Positions 43,782-51,343 of a DNA stretch of 64,000 bases are shown one piece after another (within the stretch, counting starts at the first letter, position 1; each line of letters starts with the position of its first letter). The stretch spans positions 1,364,001 through 1,428,000 of the forward strand of contig NZ_JAANAT010000001.1 in NCBI RefSeq assembly GCF_011089895.1, written 5' to 3'. The notes under the pieces were generated by a model, which saw only the letters and a program-made list of their open reading frames with translations, was not told the DNA's origin and ran no database searches. This stretch comes from Mucilaginibacter inviolabilis. GTDB lineage: Bacteria; Bacteroidota; Bacteroidia; Sphingobacteriales; Sphingobacteriaceae. A program made the translations under genes and the position numbers.

Positions 43782-43939
43782 AACCTATGAGTTCGGTGAA
43801 ACGGATAGTTGGTTTTAAAAAAATGGCAAAAAAGAAAGTCCCTAAACGCTCGCCGCCGGGACCTTCAACCTAAACCTTATCACAATAGCGGGCAGATAGC
43901 CCACTAAGATTTTGCAAAATAGCAATAAATATTTACCTG

Positions 43940-44242
43940 TCAATAATGGCGATTAAACGAAGAGTTGCGCATATACTCATTAAACCTGCGCTGATATTCC
44001 CTTTCTTCATTTATTCTGCGGTTGATAACCGAACATCTCCAGAAACATAAGCCCCAGGCCAAAAAAGCTACCGATAAACAGGTAAATGTTTCCTTTTGTC
44101 GTTCGGTGATGAATTCTTTATTTTTTTTAGTTTCCCTTATAATCACTGTAGATGGTTTAATTTGTTTCCCTCCCAATGCTCCGAAGAAGGCAAAAGTGGA
44201 AATTAGGAAGGCGAGTAAAACATTGCGGACTATAGCTTTCAT
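43940..44242 (-). CDS. Small membrane protein of unknown function
   Basis: A 100-residue protein with two hydrophobic segments (about 5-24 and 54-70) and a basic Arg/Asn-rich C-terminal tail. The first segment could also be a signal anchor. It sits 57 bp after the PH-domain gene in the same direction. No family is recognised. Confidence 0.6.
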   Translation of the reverse strand: MKAIVRNVLLAFLISTFAFFGALGGKQIKPSTVIIRETKKNKEFITERQKETFTCLSVAFLAWGLCFWRCSVINRRINEEREYQRRFNEYMRNSSFNRHY

Positions 44243-44298
44243 AATGATTTCTATTTATAAAATTACTAATTTAATTAGCAAACAGCAAGCACTTTTTT

Positions 44299-44757
44299 TT
44301 AATTTAGTTCATAGATATTATTGTTGTGGCGGGCTTCCTGTACCCTATCGCGAAGAGTATCAACAATATCAGATTCCGGAATTCCCTGCAGATTGATGAT
44401 CTGATTGGAGTGATCGGTGCTTATTAACGTCAGGTTCATCAATTTAAATAGTTGAAGTATGAAAGATTGGGTAATAATGAAATCTTTTACTCTGAACATC
44501 TCCACTTGATCGATTCGCTTAAAGAAAATCCCACGAGTTATACGTATATATTCCGTCGTAATGAAGTATTGAAAACTGCGGATATATAATATGCGGTACC
44601 ATGCTGCACCGCATACCGCAAGACTGAATAAAATAAAGTACGGCGATAACCACCAGGACAATAAAAGAAAAGTAATGGCCAGCAAGATCAGCGGCAAGAC
44701 TTTTAAAAAAGCAAACAACACCGCCGGCTTTAGTACAATATCATCGTTCAGCATCAT
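44299..44757 (-). CDS. PH domain (bPH2) membrane protein
   Basis: A 152-residue protein. Two adjacent membrane helices (about 15-35 and 40-58) are followed by a bPH2/YdbT-type domain ('FITTEYIRITRGIFFKRIDQ', 'VEMFRVKDFII', ending 'LQGIPESDIVDTLRDRVQEA'). Such proteins are widespread and of unclear role. Here it is translationally coupled to the Toprim-like gene, overlapping its 3' end by 17 bp, within the element. Confidence 0.82.
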   Translation of the reverse strand: MMLNDDIVLKPAVLFAFLKVLPLILLAITFLLLSWWLSPYFILFSLAVCGAAWYRILYIRSFQYFITTEYIRITRGIFFKRIDQVEMFRVKDFIITQSFILQLFKLMNLTLISTDHSNQIINLQGIPESDIVDTLRDRVQEARHNNNIYELN

Positions 44758-45343
44758 ATTTTAATTGATCTAAAAATGTTAATGATTGGATTGGTTTACG
44801 TGTGCGGATACGATCGCGGATATGGAAGGCCTGTTTATAACGATTCAGGCTGACCTCTCCATATTTAGAAATAACGAGCTTGCCTTTATGATCTATGATC
44901 ACTTGCCGGCTCTGGCCAGTATGATAAATATGAATTGTCGTATTCCGGATGCCGGCCGCCACTTTGATATCGGTCAGGTGGCCTATCTCATCTTTACCGA
45001 ATAGCAGTGTAAATCTTCGCTTAGGAAATGTTTGCCTGAGCCAATCTACCTGGCCTTGCTGTAATTGGTTACCGATGGCGACAAACGCCAATTGTTGCAG
45101 GTTAGCATAACGTGCACGGTTGATCGCGATAAAGGCCATGGCTTCCATTGCCGAATAGGACACAATCACCTCATTCGCTGTTTCATTCCCGGCTACCCAT
45201 AGATTTTCGGTCGTAGGAATTTTATGGAACCCTTCTCCGTAATGCTCCCGGGTATCGCCATAATGAAACAACAGTTCGCCACCGATATTAAAAAAGGCCT
45301 GGATCTCCGGAGAAACGCCAAGCCTTGTTAACAGTGCGTTCAT
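44741..45343 (-). CDS. Toprim-like domain protein
   Basis: A 200-residue protein with a Toprim-like core: an acidic loop 'VSYSAMEAMAFIAIN' in the position where Toprim proteins have the catalytic Glu, then 'RRFTLLFGKDEIGHLTDIKV'. Stand-alone Toprim-like proteins of conjugative elements are thought to be primase- or DNA-processing-related. The start overlaps the DUF3945 gene stop by one base, so translation is coupled. Activity is not demonstrated by sequence alone. Confidence 0.6.
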   Translation of the reverse strand: MNALLTRLGVSPEIQAFFNIGGELLFHYGDTREHYGEGFHKIPTTENLWVAGNETANEVIVSYSAMEAMAFIAINRARYANLQQLAFVAIGNQLQQGQVDWLRQTFPKRRFTLLFGKDEIGHLTDIKVAAGIRNTTIHIYHTGQSRQVIIDHKGKLVISKYGEVSLNRYKQAFHIRDRIRTRKPIQSLTFLDQLKYDAER

Positions 45344-46119
45344 CAGCGTGATCTCCCGCTTCGGGTATAGGACCGGGAAACCTCATTTGGATTAGAGGGC
45401 CGTTGGTTTTCGATGTCCTTAATGGCATTGTGATAACCAGGGCTCAATTTCTCAGCCATTTTTGGGTCATGCTTTTTGTTAAATAAAGCATTCAAACCTT
45501 TGTAGACCATATATGATAAACCGCCATCGATCAGAATAGATGCCACGAGCGCCAGTTTATTTGAGCGAATGCCATGATGGTCAACACCGGAATAGCTGAA
45601 TCTGGTCCCATCGGCAATTTCGACTTCCTTACCTTTACGGTAATTTTCTTTTTGAGCGGGTGTCAGGAACTCATTATTAACCATATCCGGTACCAGTATC
45701 TTTTCGGTATCTGATACAATGTATTCCCTTGTTTCGGCATCGTATTCGATTAACATTTCCTTTTTATTACCCTTTTTATCGGTTGTGATTTTGAGGATGC
45801 TGACTACCTCCCCTTTCTGCAACTGTTGTGCTTCGTTGTCATCCAGGAATTCGGGGGTAACCGCTCTATGGTAAATGGGATGAATGAGCAGGTCGAGTTT
45901 GCCACTTTCATTGGGCATAAGGGAAATCTTGGCATTAAGGGATTTAATCTTGATATTTTCTGCTTCAAGATTATGCAATTCCATTAAGCTGGTACGACGA
46001 CCCGAAAGCAAAGCCTTCAGATCGTCTACATTTAACAGGAGCTGACCGCCCGCGGCCAACCCGATGGTTTCCAGATCCTTGATCGGGAGGTCACCTTCAC
46101 GATTATTAACCAGGTTCAT
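45343..46119 (-). CDS. DUF4099/DUF3945-type conjugative element protein
   Basis: A 258-residue protein. The N-terminal 'DLPIKDLETIGLAAGGQLLL' followed by 'LLSGRRTS' fits DUF4099. 'LTPAQKENYRKGKEVEIADG' and the preceding Lys-rich beta strands fit DUF3945. These domains recur in Bacteroidota mobilisation regions and their function is unknown. The C-terminus is basic and disordered ('SRSYTRSGRSR'). It abuts the ArdC-like gene, with stop and start adjacent. Confidence 0.78.
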   Translation of the reverse strand: MNLVNNREGDLPIKDLETIGLAAGGQLLLNVDDLKALLSGRRTSLMELHNLEAENIKIKSLNAKISLMPNESGKLDLLIHPIYHRAVTPEFLDDNEAQQLQKGEVVSILKITTDKKGNKKEMLIEYDAETREYIVSDTEKILVPDMVNNEFLTPAQKENYRKGKEVEIADGTRFSYSGVDHHGIRSNKLALVASILIDGGLSYMVYKGLNALFNKKHDPKMAEKLSPGYHNAIKDIENQRPSNPNEVSRSYTRSGRSR

Positions 46120-47295
46120 TTATCTTTCCATTTGATAGTCTTGTTCCCGTTCAACCGATTGACCTTTACCCTCGTCTAATTCCCTTTCCGGTCCTCTTGG
46201 ATTGGCTTTTGCCTCCAACAGTGACTTATAAAGGCCATAGTCTGGTTTCAACACCTTGCGGGTACCGTCGGCGTCTTCTACTTTGATGCTTTTAGTTTTG
46301 TAGGTTTCCAGCACTTTGTAGGTAGTATCGAGATAGGCGATCTCGTCTCCCTTTTTAAAACCGACTTCTGCACTTTGCTTTTGTTCACGCTTCTGGTCAA
46401 CACCCAATAAGAGATTGGCGATCTTCTGCGCGTCCCTGGAAGCTTTTGCGACCTCAAAAGGTTCGTCTTTTAAGATCTTGGCGAAGTTGCTCATATAGGC
46501 AGCCTGCTGACCGAAGTTGTGACCGATCTTCAATTCACCGCCGATCAGGATGCCGGCAATTGCTGCCCGCATTTCTTCACGTGCATAATCCTGCGAACCA
46601 AATTTGCCTTCCATAGGGCGGTTTAGCCTACTTTCATGACCTGACCAGTGCGCCAACTGATGAATGGCCGCCTGATAATATTTGGTCTCGTTTTCGAAAG
46701 TTTCCTTTTCGGGCATAAAGATGGCATCGCGTTGCTTATCGTAATAAGCTTCCTGACCGCCGTGGATGATGACCGCTTTGCTATCTTCAATCAATTTATC
46801 CGCGCGTTCAACCGGCGACAAAGCTTGACCTTCTTCCTGTTTCGCGAGGAATTCCTGCAATGGCATGATATCCTTCATCTGTTCCGCATTAAACAGGAAA
46901 GCCTTGCCTTGCTGCGGCTTTTCAAATTCAACGGTTTTTGTTTGGGTAACTCCGTTGTCGTCTTTGATGGTTTTACCTTCAGCGGTGCGGATGGCCTGTA
47001 TATCGCTTGTTTTTGGAAACTCGATCAGGGTGCCTTTTTCACCCTCTTTTACCCAGTTACCGGCGTACCGTGCGGCATCTGCCGACATCCAGCGCGGGTC
47101 GTCACGCCGCTGCATCCCAAGGGCCAGCGCGTTCATGGCACTGTAGCCTTTTCCCGTGGTCGGATTAATGGCTTTTACGAAGGCAGGCATGCCATTCTCT
47201 TTTACCGGTTTCTGAAATAAGGAGTTACCCTCTTTAATTTCCGCTATTAGCTTATCTGAAAGCTGAATGGGAAGTGCTTTGAAGTTTTTGCTCAT
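46120..47295 (-). CDS. ArdC-like antirestriction protein with altered zinc motif
   Basis: A 391-residue protein with an ArdC N-terminal ssDNA-binding domain (about 8-95, 'NPTTGKGYSAMNALALGM') and a zincin-like domain (about 150-260). ArdC proteins protect incoming ssDNA or plasmid DNA from host restriction. The metal motif, normally HExxH, reads 'HQLAHWSGHESRLNR' (His212, His216), with Gln213 in place of the catalytic Glu. A downstream 'YAREEMRAAIAG' keeps the third ligand region. Metal could still bind while peptidase activity is probably lost. The start overlaps the M23 gene by 44 bp. Confidence 0.88.
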   Translation of the reverse strand: MSKNFKALPIQLSDKLIAEIKEGNSLFQKPVKENGMPAFVKAINPTTGKGYSAMNALALGMQRRDDPRWMSADAARYAGNWVKEGEKGTLIEFPKTSDIQAIRTAEGKTIKDDNGVTQTKTVEFEKPQQGKAFLFNAEQMKDIMPLQEFLAKQEEGQALSPVERADKLIEDSKAVIIHGGQEAYYDKQRDAIFMPEKETFENETKYYQAAIHQLAHWSGHESRLNRPMEGKFGSQDYAREEMRAAIAGILIGGELKIGHNFGQQAAYMSNFAKILKDEPFEVAKASRDAQKIANLLLGVDQKREQKQSAEVGFKKGDEIAYLDTTYKVLETYKTKSIKVEDADGTRKVLKPDYGLYKSLLEAKANPRGPERELDEGKGQSVEREQDYQMER

Positions 47296-47716
47296 TTTCT
47301 TGTTTAATTAGCAGTTCATATAAAAATTTAATTGGATTGATGTATTTGTATTTATAGCAGATACTGAAATGCAGGTGTTCGCCAGTCACACGACCTGTCG
47401 CACCTGTGATACCGATGGGTTCGCCCGCTGTCACGCTATCTTGAGCCCCTACCAAAACCCTGCTTAAATGGCCGTAGATCGATTCTACATTTCCATGTCC
47501 CAGGCGAATGTTTATACCGAGGCCGTCATCGTAGCCTGTTGATTTCACTACTCCATTTAAGATGGCATACACAGTGTCGCGGCGGGCCTTAAAATCTGCA
47601 CCGGCGTGGAGGGCATATTTGCCGGTAACCGGGTGAATCCGGTAACCGAAATCAGAATTTATTTTGAGGTGTTTGAGGGGAAGGCAGACCAGGCAAATGC
47701 TGATCAGCATCTTCAT
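47252..47716 (-). CDS. M23 (LytM-type) peptidoglycan endopeptidase
   Basis: A 154-residue single LytM domain with a short hydrophobic N-terminus (about 2-14) that could be a signal sequence. The zinc ligands are in 'YALHAGADF' (His38, Asp42) and 'GEHLHFSICY' (about 113). 'SDFGYRIHPVTGK' is the typical M23 entry. In a conjugative element it would open the cell wall for the transfer channel. Its start overlaps the stop of the 136-residue gene (ATGA) and its 3' end overlaps the ArdC-like gene. Confidence 0.9.
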   Translation of the reverse strand: MKMLISICLVCLPLKHLKINSDFGYRIHPVTGKYALHAGADFKARRDTVYAILNGVVKSTGYDDGLGINIRLGHGNVESIYGHLSRVLVGAQDSVTAGEPIGITGATGRVTGEHLHFSICYKYKYINPIKFLYELLIKQENEQKLQSTSHSAFR

Positions 47717-48123
47717 CGGTCAACAGTTTGGGCCAGCTCCTGTTCTTGTGTCGGATTAATGGATTCCAACACATTATCCCGCACACCGGGATTGTCTTTC
47801 GCAATGGCCAGTGCTGAAAATATGGCCTGGGACGTTCCTCTGTCCTGCAGCAACATGATCTTATACATAGCCTTAAAATCATCAAGGGGCATGGACGAGC
47901 CATTTTTTGTCAGATCATCTAAAACCTGTTGCTTGTCTTTGAGCTTCAGCACCTGTTCGGCAGGGTAAATGGCTTCGTTTCCTTCCAGGAAACGCACATA
48001 ATTTTCAGATGCTGATCTTGCATAGGTCACCACTCCGATCTGTCCTCGTTTCGTCTCGGGATTATTTTCCAAATCCGGCAACACCAAAACAAGGGTCCCG
48101 TTTAAACTTTCATTGTTTTTCAT
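47713..48123 (-). CDS. Element protein of unknown function, paralogue 1
   Basis: I do not recognise this 136-residue protein. It shares the layout of the neighbour at 48179: an opening 'LNGTLVLVLPDLE', 'GQIGVVTYARS' and 'EQVLKLKDKQQVLDDL' in the first half. The second half has 'LDDFKAMYKIMLLQDRGTSQ' and a 'VDR' end. The pair looks like a tandem duplication. No membrane segment or signal is seen. It lies between the coupling protein and the M23 peptidase. Confidence 0.7.
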   Translation of the reverse strand: MKNNESLNGTLVLVLPDLENNPETKRGQIGVVTYARSASENYVRFLEGNEAIYPAEQVLKLKDKQQVLDDLTKNGSSMPLDDFKAMYKIMLLQDRGTSQAIFSALAIAKDNPGVRDNVLESINPTQEQELAQTVDR

Positions 48124-48178
48124 GCTGTTTAATTATTAATTCTGTTGATTTTCGGGTGAACGCATTTCTTAGTTGTGC

Positions 48179-48595
48179 TTATCTATCCACCCCTTTGTTT
48201 TGCTGAAGGCCGAGAATTTTATCAAGCGGTATCACACTGGCCACCCGGATATTTTCGTTCTTTTCAACCAGTTCCATTGCAGTTCGCATTTGTTTCGCGG
48301 TACCACGATCCACTAAAAGGGCAATGGCCCTCAGATCTTTAAAATCAAACGTGGAGATGTCAGCCGAATGATTCTGTAGATATTCGTAAATCTCATCAGG
48401 CTCCCGCAGTACCATGAGGGCATCCGCGCTGTGGAGGCGTGGCTCGGCCCCATCACCATATTTAACATAGAAATCATCATGGGCCGGGTTAGCTTTTATG
48501 ATCTCTCCTATTACCCCCTCTTTGTCAGCATGTAACTCCCACATTTCGGGATGTAGCATGACCACTGTTCCTTTTAAATTTTGTTCATCTATCAT
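48179..48595 (-). CDS. Element protein of unknown function, paralogue 2
   Basis: A 138-residue relative of the neighbour at 47713. It has 'NLKGTVVMLHPEMW', 'GVIGEIIKANPAHDDFYVKY', 'DFKDLRAIALLVDRGTAKQM' and the same 'GVDR'-type end. A beta-rich first half and a helical second half are inferred for both. Its start overlaps the coupling protein stop by 11 bp, so it is translated with it. Confidence 0.7.
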   Translation of the reverse strand: MIDEQNLKGTVVMLHPEMWELHADKEGVIGEIIKANPAHDDFYVKYGDGAEPRLHSADALMVLREPDEIYEYLQNHSADISTFDFKDLRAIALLVDRGTAKQMRTAMELVEKNENIRVASVIPLDKILGLQQNKGVDR

Positions 48596-50591
48596 TTTTC
48601 AAACTTATTTTAGCTGTTTCCGGTAAAGCGGGGGGCTTGAATGCGAGTACCATTTCCTGTATTTCCCGGCTGATATGGTTAAAATTCTGGCGAAGCTTTT
48701 CCTCCATCTGGCCGCCAAAATCATAGAAAGTGGGTAGTGGCTTATAACTCTTCTCTTCCCGCCGGATCTCCTCCATGTCCAGGTTTATCCGGCAATTGAC
48801 GGCCGAAGTTTCAAATTGCCCGGTGAACTTTTCCTGGGCATCGGCAGCGATCACCCCTACCATTTCGCCAGAATTGAGCGAAGCGATTTTGCCTGCGGGT
48901 ATCAATACTTCCAGTTTTTCATTCAGAGAAGTGGAGGTTTTATTACGGTCGATGGACAAACCCTCTCCTATTTGTTTGGATTTACCAAAGAGCCTTTCCA
49001 GCCACTCCAATGTTTCCTTGTTCCGCACAGAACCTGATAGCACGGTACCAACCACTGAGGTAATTGTGGCGGCTGTATCCTTGCCGTACTGTTGATTGAA
49101 TTGCGGCAATTCTTGCAATCCCATCAGCACAGCGACCTTATTTGACCGGGCAGTTGCAATTAGATTTTCAACCCGGTGAACGAATAAGGTGGGTACCTCA
49201 TCCACGATCAATGCAGAGGGCAGGTTCCCCTTGGTGTTAATAAGCTTGGTGAGCCGGTTGATGATGATCGAATAGCAGGCCGAATTGATATTTTGAGTAT
49301 TAGGGTCATTGGCCAGTACAAGCATACCCGGGTTTTCCCTGTCCGATATTTTAAGATCGAAGTCATTGCCGGAAAAGACCCAAAACGTTTCTTTGGTTGC
49401 CAAACGGCTGATAAAAATCTTCAGCGTACCGATCTGTCCCTCCAACTGGTTAAATGCCTTGGCATCGAATGCTGTCATGAATGGTGATAACAGTGATCGC
49501 AGTTCTGGTTCAGAGGTCAAAGCATTGAATATTTCCTCATAAGAGCGGTTTAGCAAAGCCAAAACGTGCGGAAAGCTGGAATAGATACCACCCTTGTATT
49601 TACTCATGAAATACACACAGGATGCTAAAAAATTAATAGCGGACTGCGTAAAAAACTGGTCACTCCCACCCGACCGGTCACCTTTTTTTAAGGCTTCCAC
49701 CAATGCCTCGGCCGTTTCAGCCGCATCGGCCAGGGATTTGATGTAATCTGCTCGCCAGGGGTTGATCCTGCGGCTCTTTTCAATATCATTAAGGTTAATG
49801 ACATGAAAGGCATAGCCTTTCAGCTTGCCATTCTGCTTGGCCAGGAGGTAATGATAATAAGCGATATGGCCGAGGTCAGGAAACTTGAAATCGTACAGGC
49901 AAACCGCAAACTCTTTGGCAATTAATTGCCTGATAAACGGATTTACAATCGAGAAACTCTTCCCGGAGCCAGGGGTACCGATCACCATCGTCCCCCTGAA
50001 AACGTTGCAGATATTGATCCATCCGTTCCGTACTTTCCCCTTATAGTAAAAAAGCATGGGGATGTTCACAGAGTACGGGGTGTCTACCCTTTTCACCGGC
50101 TGCATAAAGCTTTCAGCTTCGGTATTCCAGATATCCTTGCCTAAACCAGACCTGATCATCTTGGAGATGTTGTCCATCGACACACTTAAGAGGAGCGCCC
50201 CGAAAAAAGAGCAAACCATATACAGCAGGTCATACCAGGTCGTGTAGGCAAACGCGACATGGGAGGCCCGGCCCTGAAAGATGAGGCTGCCAAAGAACAA
50301 AAACAGACCGGCTGCAAGGGGATAGACGATGTGCTTTTTAGGGTCAAGATCTTTTTCCTTTTTTGCCAGCGTACCAATGCTGACCAGGCAGATCAGGCCC
50401 AACGTAGCCAGCTTACTATAGACCAGTTTCGAGTAAATAATCAGGTGACTGATCTTATCCAGCGGGGTAAAAAAAATGCCCCAGAAAGGAGCATCGTGAT
50501 AAATAAAAATGGCGGCTTCCAAGCCTATGGATATGTAAATGGCACACTGCAAAAAACCGTGAAGCTTTTGCTGTTCACGCGTTTCCTCCAT
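48585..50591 (-). CDS. Type IV coupling protein (VirD4/TraG-like)
   Basis: Conjugative coupling ATPase that docks the relaxosome to the transfer channel, 668 residues. Four N-terminal membrane helices (about 15-140) are followed by the ATPase: Walker A 'VIGTPGSGKSFSIV' (about 203-215) and Walker B 'SALIVDEVPTLFV' (about 460). 'TAFDAKAFNQLEGQIGTLKI' and 'LMGLQELPQFNQQYGKDTAA' are the TraG/TraD C-terminal motifs. The start lies 20 bp after a terminator hairpin, so it may have its own control. Escherichia coli TraD and Bacteroides coupling proteins are the nearest named types. Confidence 0.92.
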   Translation of the reverse strand: MEETREQQKLHGFLQCAIYISIGLEAAIFIYHDAPFWGIFFTPLDKISHLIIYSKLVYSKLATLGLICLVSIGTLAKKEKDLDPKKHIVYPLAAGLFLFFGSLIFQGRASHVAFAYTTWYDLLYMVCSFFGALLLSVSMDNISKMIRSGLGKDIWNTEAESFMQPVKRVDTPYSVNIPMLFYYKGKVRNGWINICNVFRGTMVIGTPGSGKSFSIVNPFIRQLIAKEFAVCLYDFKFPDLGHIAYYHYLLAKQNGKLKGYAFHVINLNDIEKSRRINPWRADYIKSLADAAETAEALVEALKKGDRSGGSDQFFTQSAINFLASCVYFMSKYKGGIYSSFPHVLALLNRSYEEIFNALTSEPELRSLLSPFMTAFDAKAFNQLEGQIGTLKIFISRLATKETFWVFSGNDFDLKISDRENPGMLVLANDPNTQNINSACYSIIINRLTKLINTKGNLPSALIVDEVPTLFVHRVENLIATARSNKVAVLMGLQELPQFNQQYGKDTAATITSVVGTVLSGSVRNKETLEWLERLFGKSKQIGEGLSIDRNKTSTSLNEKLEVLIPAGKIASLNSGEMVGVIAADAQEKFTGQFETSAVNCRINLDMEEIRREEKSYKPLPTFYDFGGQMEEKLRQNFNHISREIQEMVLAFKPPALPETAKISLKNDR

Positions 50592-50611
50592 AATAAAAAC
50601 GGGGTAAAATG

Positions 50612-50641
50612 AAAAAAGCCACCGGCTTTTGCGGGTGGCTT
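50612..50641 (-). terminator. Terminator or attenuator directly before the coupling protein
   Basis: The arms AAGCCACC (50616-50623) and GGTGGCTT (50634-50641) run into T6 in the minus direction, 20 bp before the coupling-protein start codon. Sequence between the 223-residue gene and this hairpin is short, so the hairpin must cut transcription of the coupling protein unless a promoter lies inside it. Confidence 0.82.
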
Positions 50642-50659
50642 ATTGCTGAATGGATTGAC

Positions 50660-51331
50660 TTAGCGGTTTAGACTTTGCCCGCTGTCCTGTCCATTTTCTG
50701 AAGCCTGATTGGACGTATGATGCGACTTGTTGTATTCATGCAATAAAAAAGCTGTATGGTGACCGTCCGGAACCTCTGCAAAAACGATGTGTTCAGGAAG
50801 TTTGGCCGGTGGATGGTAGGGATCAAGCTCATGCGGGAAAGGCACCTGGAGCACCGTTGTATCGATGTAAACACCAGTTTTGCCATTATGCTTAAAAACG
50901 TCTGCAAACTTGATCTGGTTCCAGTAGTTTTCGGTATCCCGAAACGTGTTGCGCTTTTCGTCAATAAAAAAATCCTTTCCTGCAATTTGAACAACCGGTA
51001 AATCACTAGGGTAATGCTCCCTCCAACCGGTGCGGAATTCATCCATCCAGGCATTCTTACCCAACGGATCGAGGGCATCAAAGGGGTAAAGCCAAAATAA
51101 CTTTACCCTATCAGGCAATATTCCGACCAAAGGCCCACCAAAAGCATTTTTAGTAAGGGGATCATACCAAAGCTCTACATGGTCATCCAGGCACATGAGG
51201 TCATACATAGTGATCTGGTTATCCGGATTCGCAACTTCAACGAGTGCCATCAGGTACCCATTCACATAAAAAGAAGTCCCTTCTAGTTCAACCACCGGTA
51301 AGGGCCCATTATAGTCATCTGTTTTTTTCAT
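50660..51331 (-). CDS. Protein with two copies of a LPVV domain, unknown function
   Basis: I do not recognise this 223-residue protein as a named family. Two similar blocks begin 'LPVVELEGTSFYVNG' (residue 11) and 'LPVVQIAGKDFFIDE' (residue 111), exactly 100 residues apart. Each leads into an Asn-Asp-Gln-Ile-type strand, so the protein is an internal duplication. A His/Asn/Ser-rich tail closes it. It has no signal. It lies between the MTase-helicase and the coupling protein, 12 bp from the former. Confidence 0.75.
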   Translation of the reverse strand: MKKTDDYNGPLPVVELEGTSFYVNGYLMALVEVANPDNQITMYDLMCLDDHVELWYDPLTKNAFGGPLVGILPDRVKLFWLYPFDALDPLGKNAWMDEFRTGWREHYPSDLPVVQIAGKDFFIDEKRNTFRDTENYWNQIKFADVFKHNGKTGVYIDTTVLQVPFPHELDPYHPPAKLPEHIVFAEVPDGHHTAFLLHEYNKSHHTSNQASENGQDSGQSLNR

Positions 51332-51343
51332 TTTGTTGAATTA

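Noticed and set aside
43840-43875. Terminator after the gene at 43940
   Set aside because: The GTCCC/GGGAC pairing is only five bases with a long loop, too weak to report.
46648-47220. 190-residue open frame on the plus strand opposite the ArdC-like gene
   Set aside because: The opposite strand has a complete recognised protein in operon order; this frame has no family motif and is a shadow.
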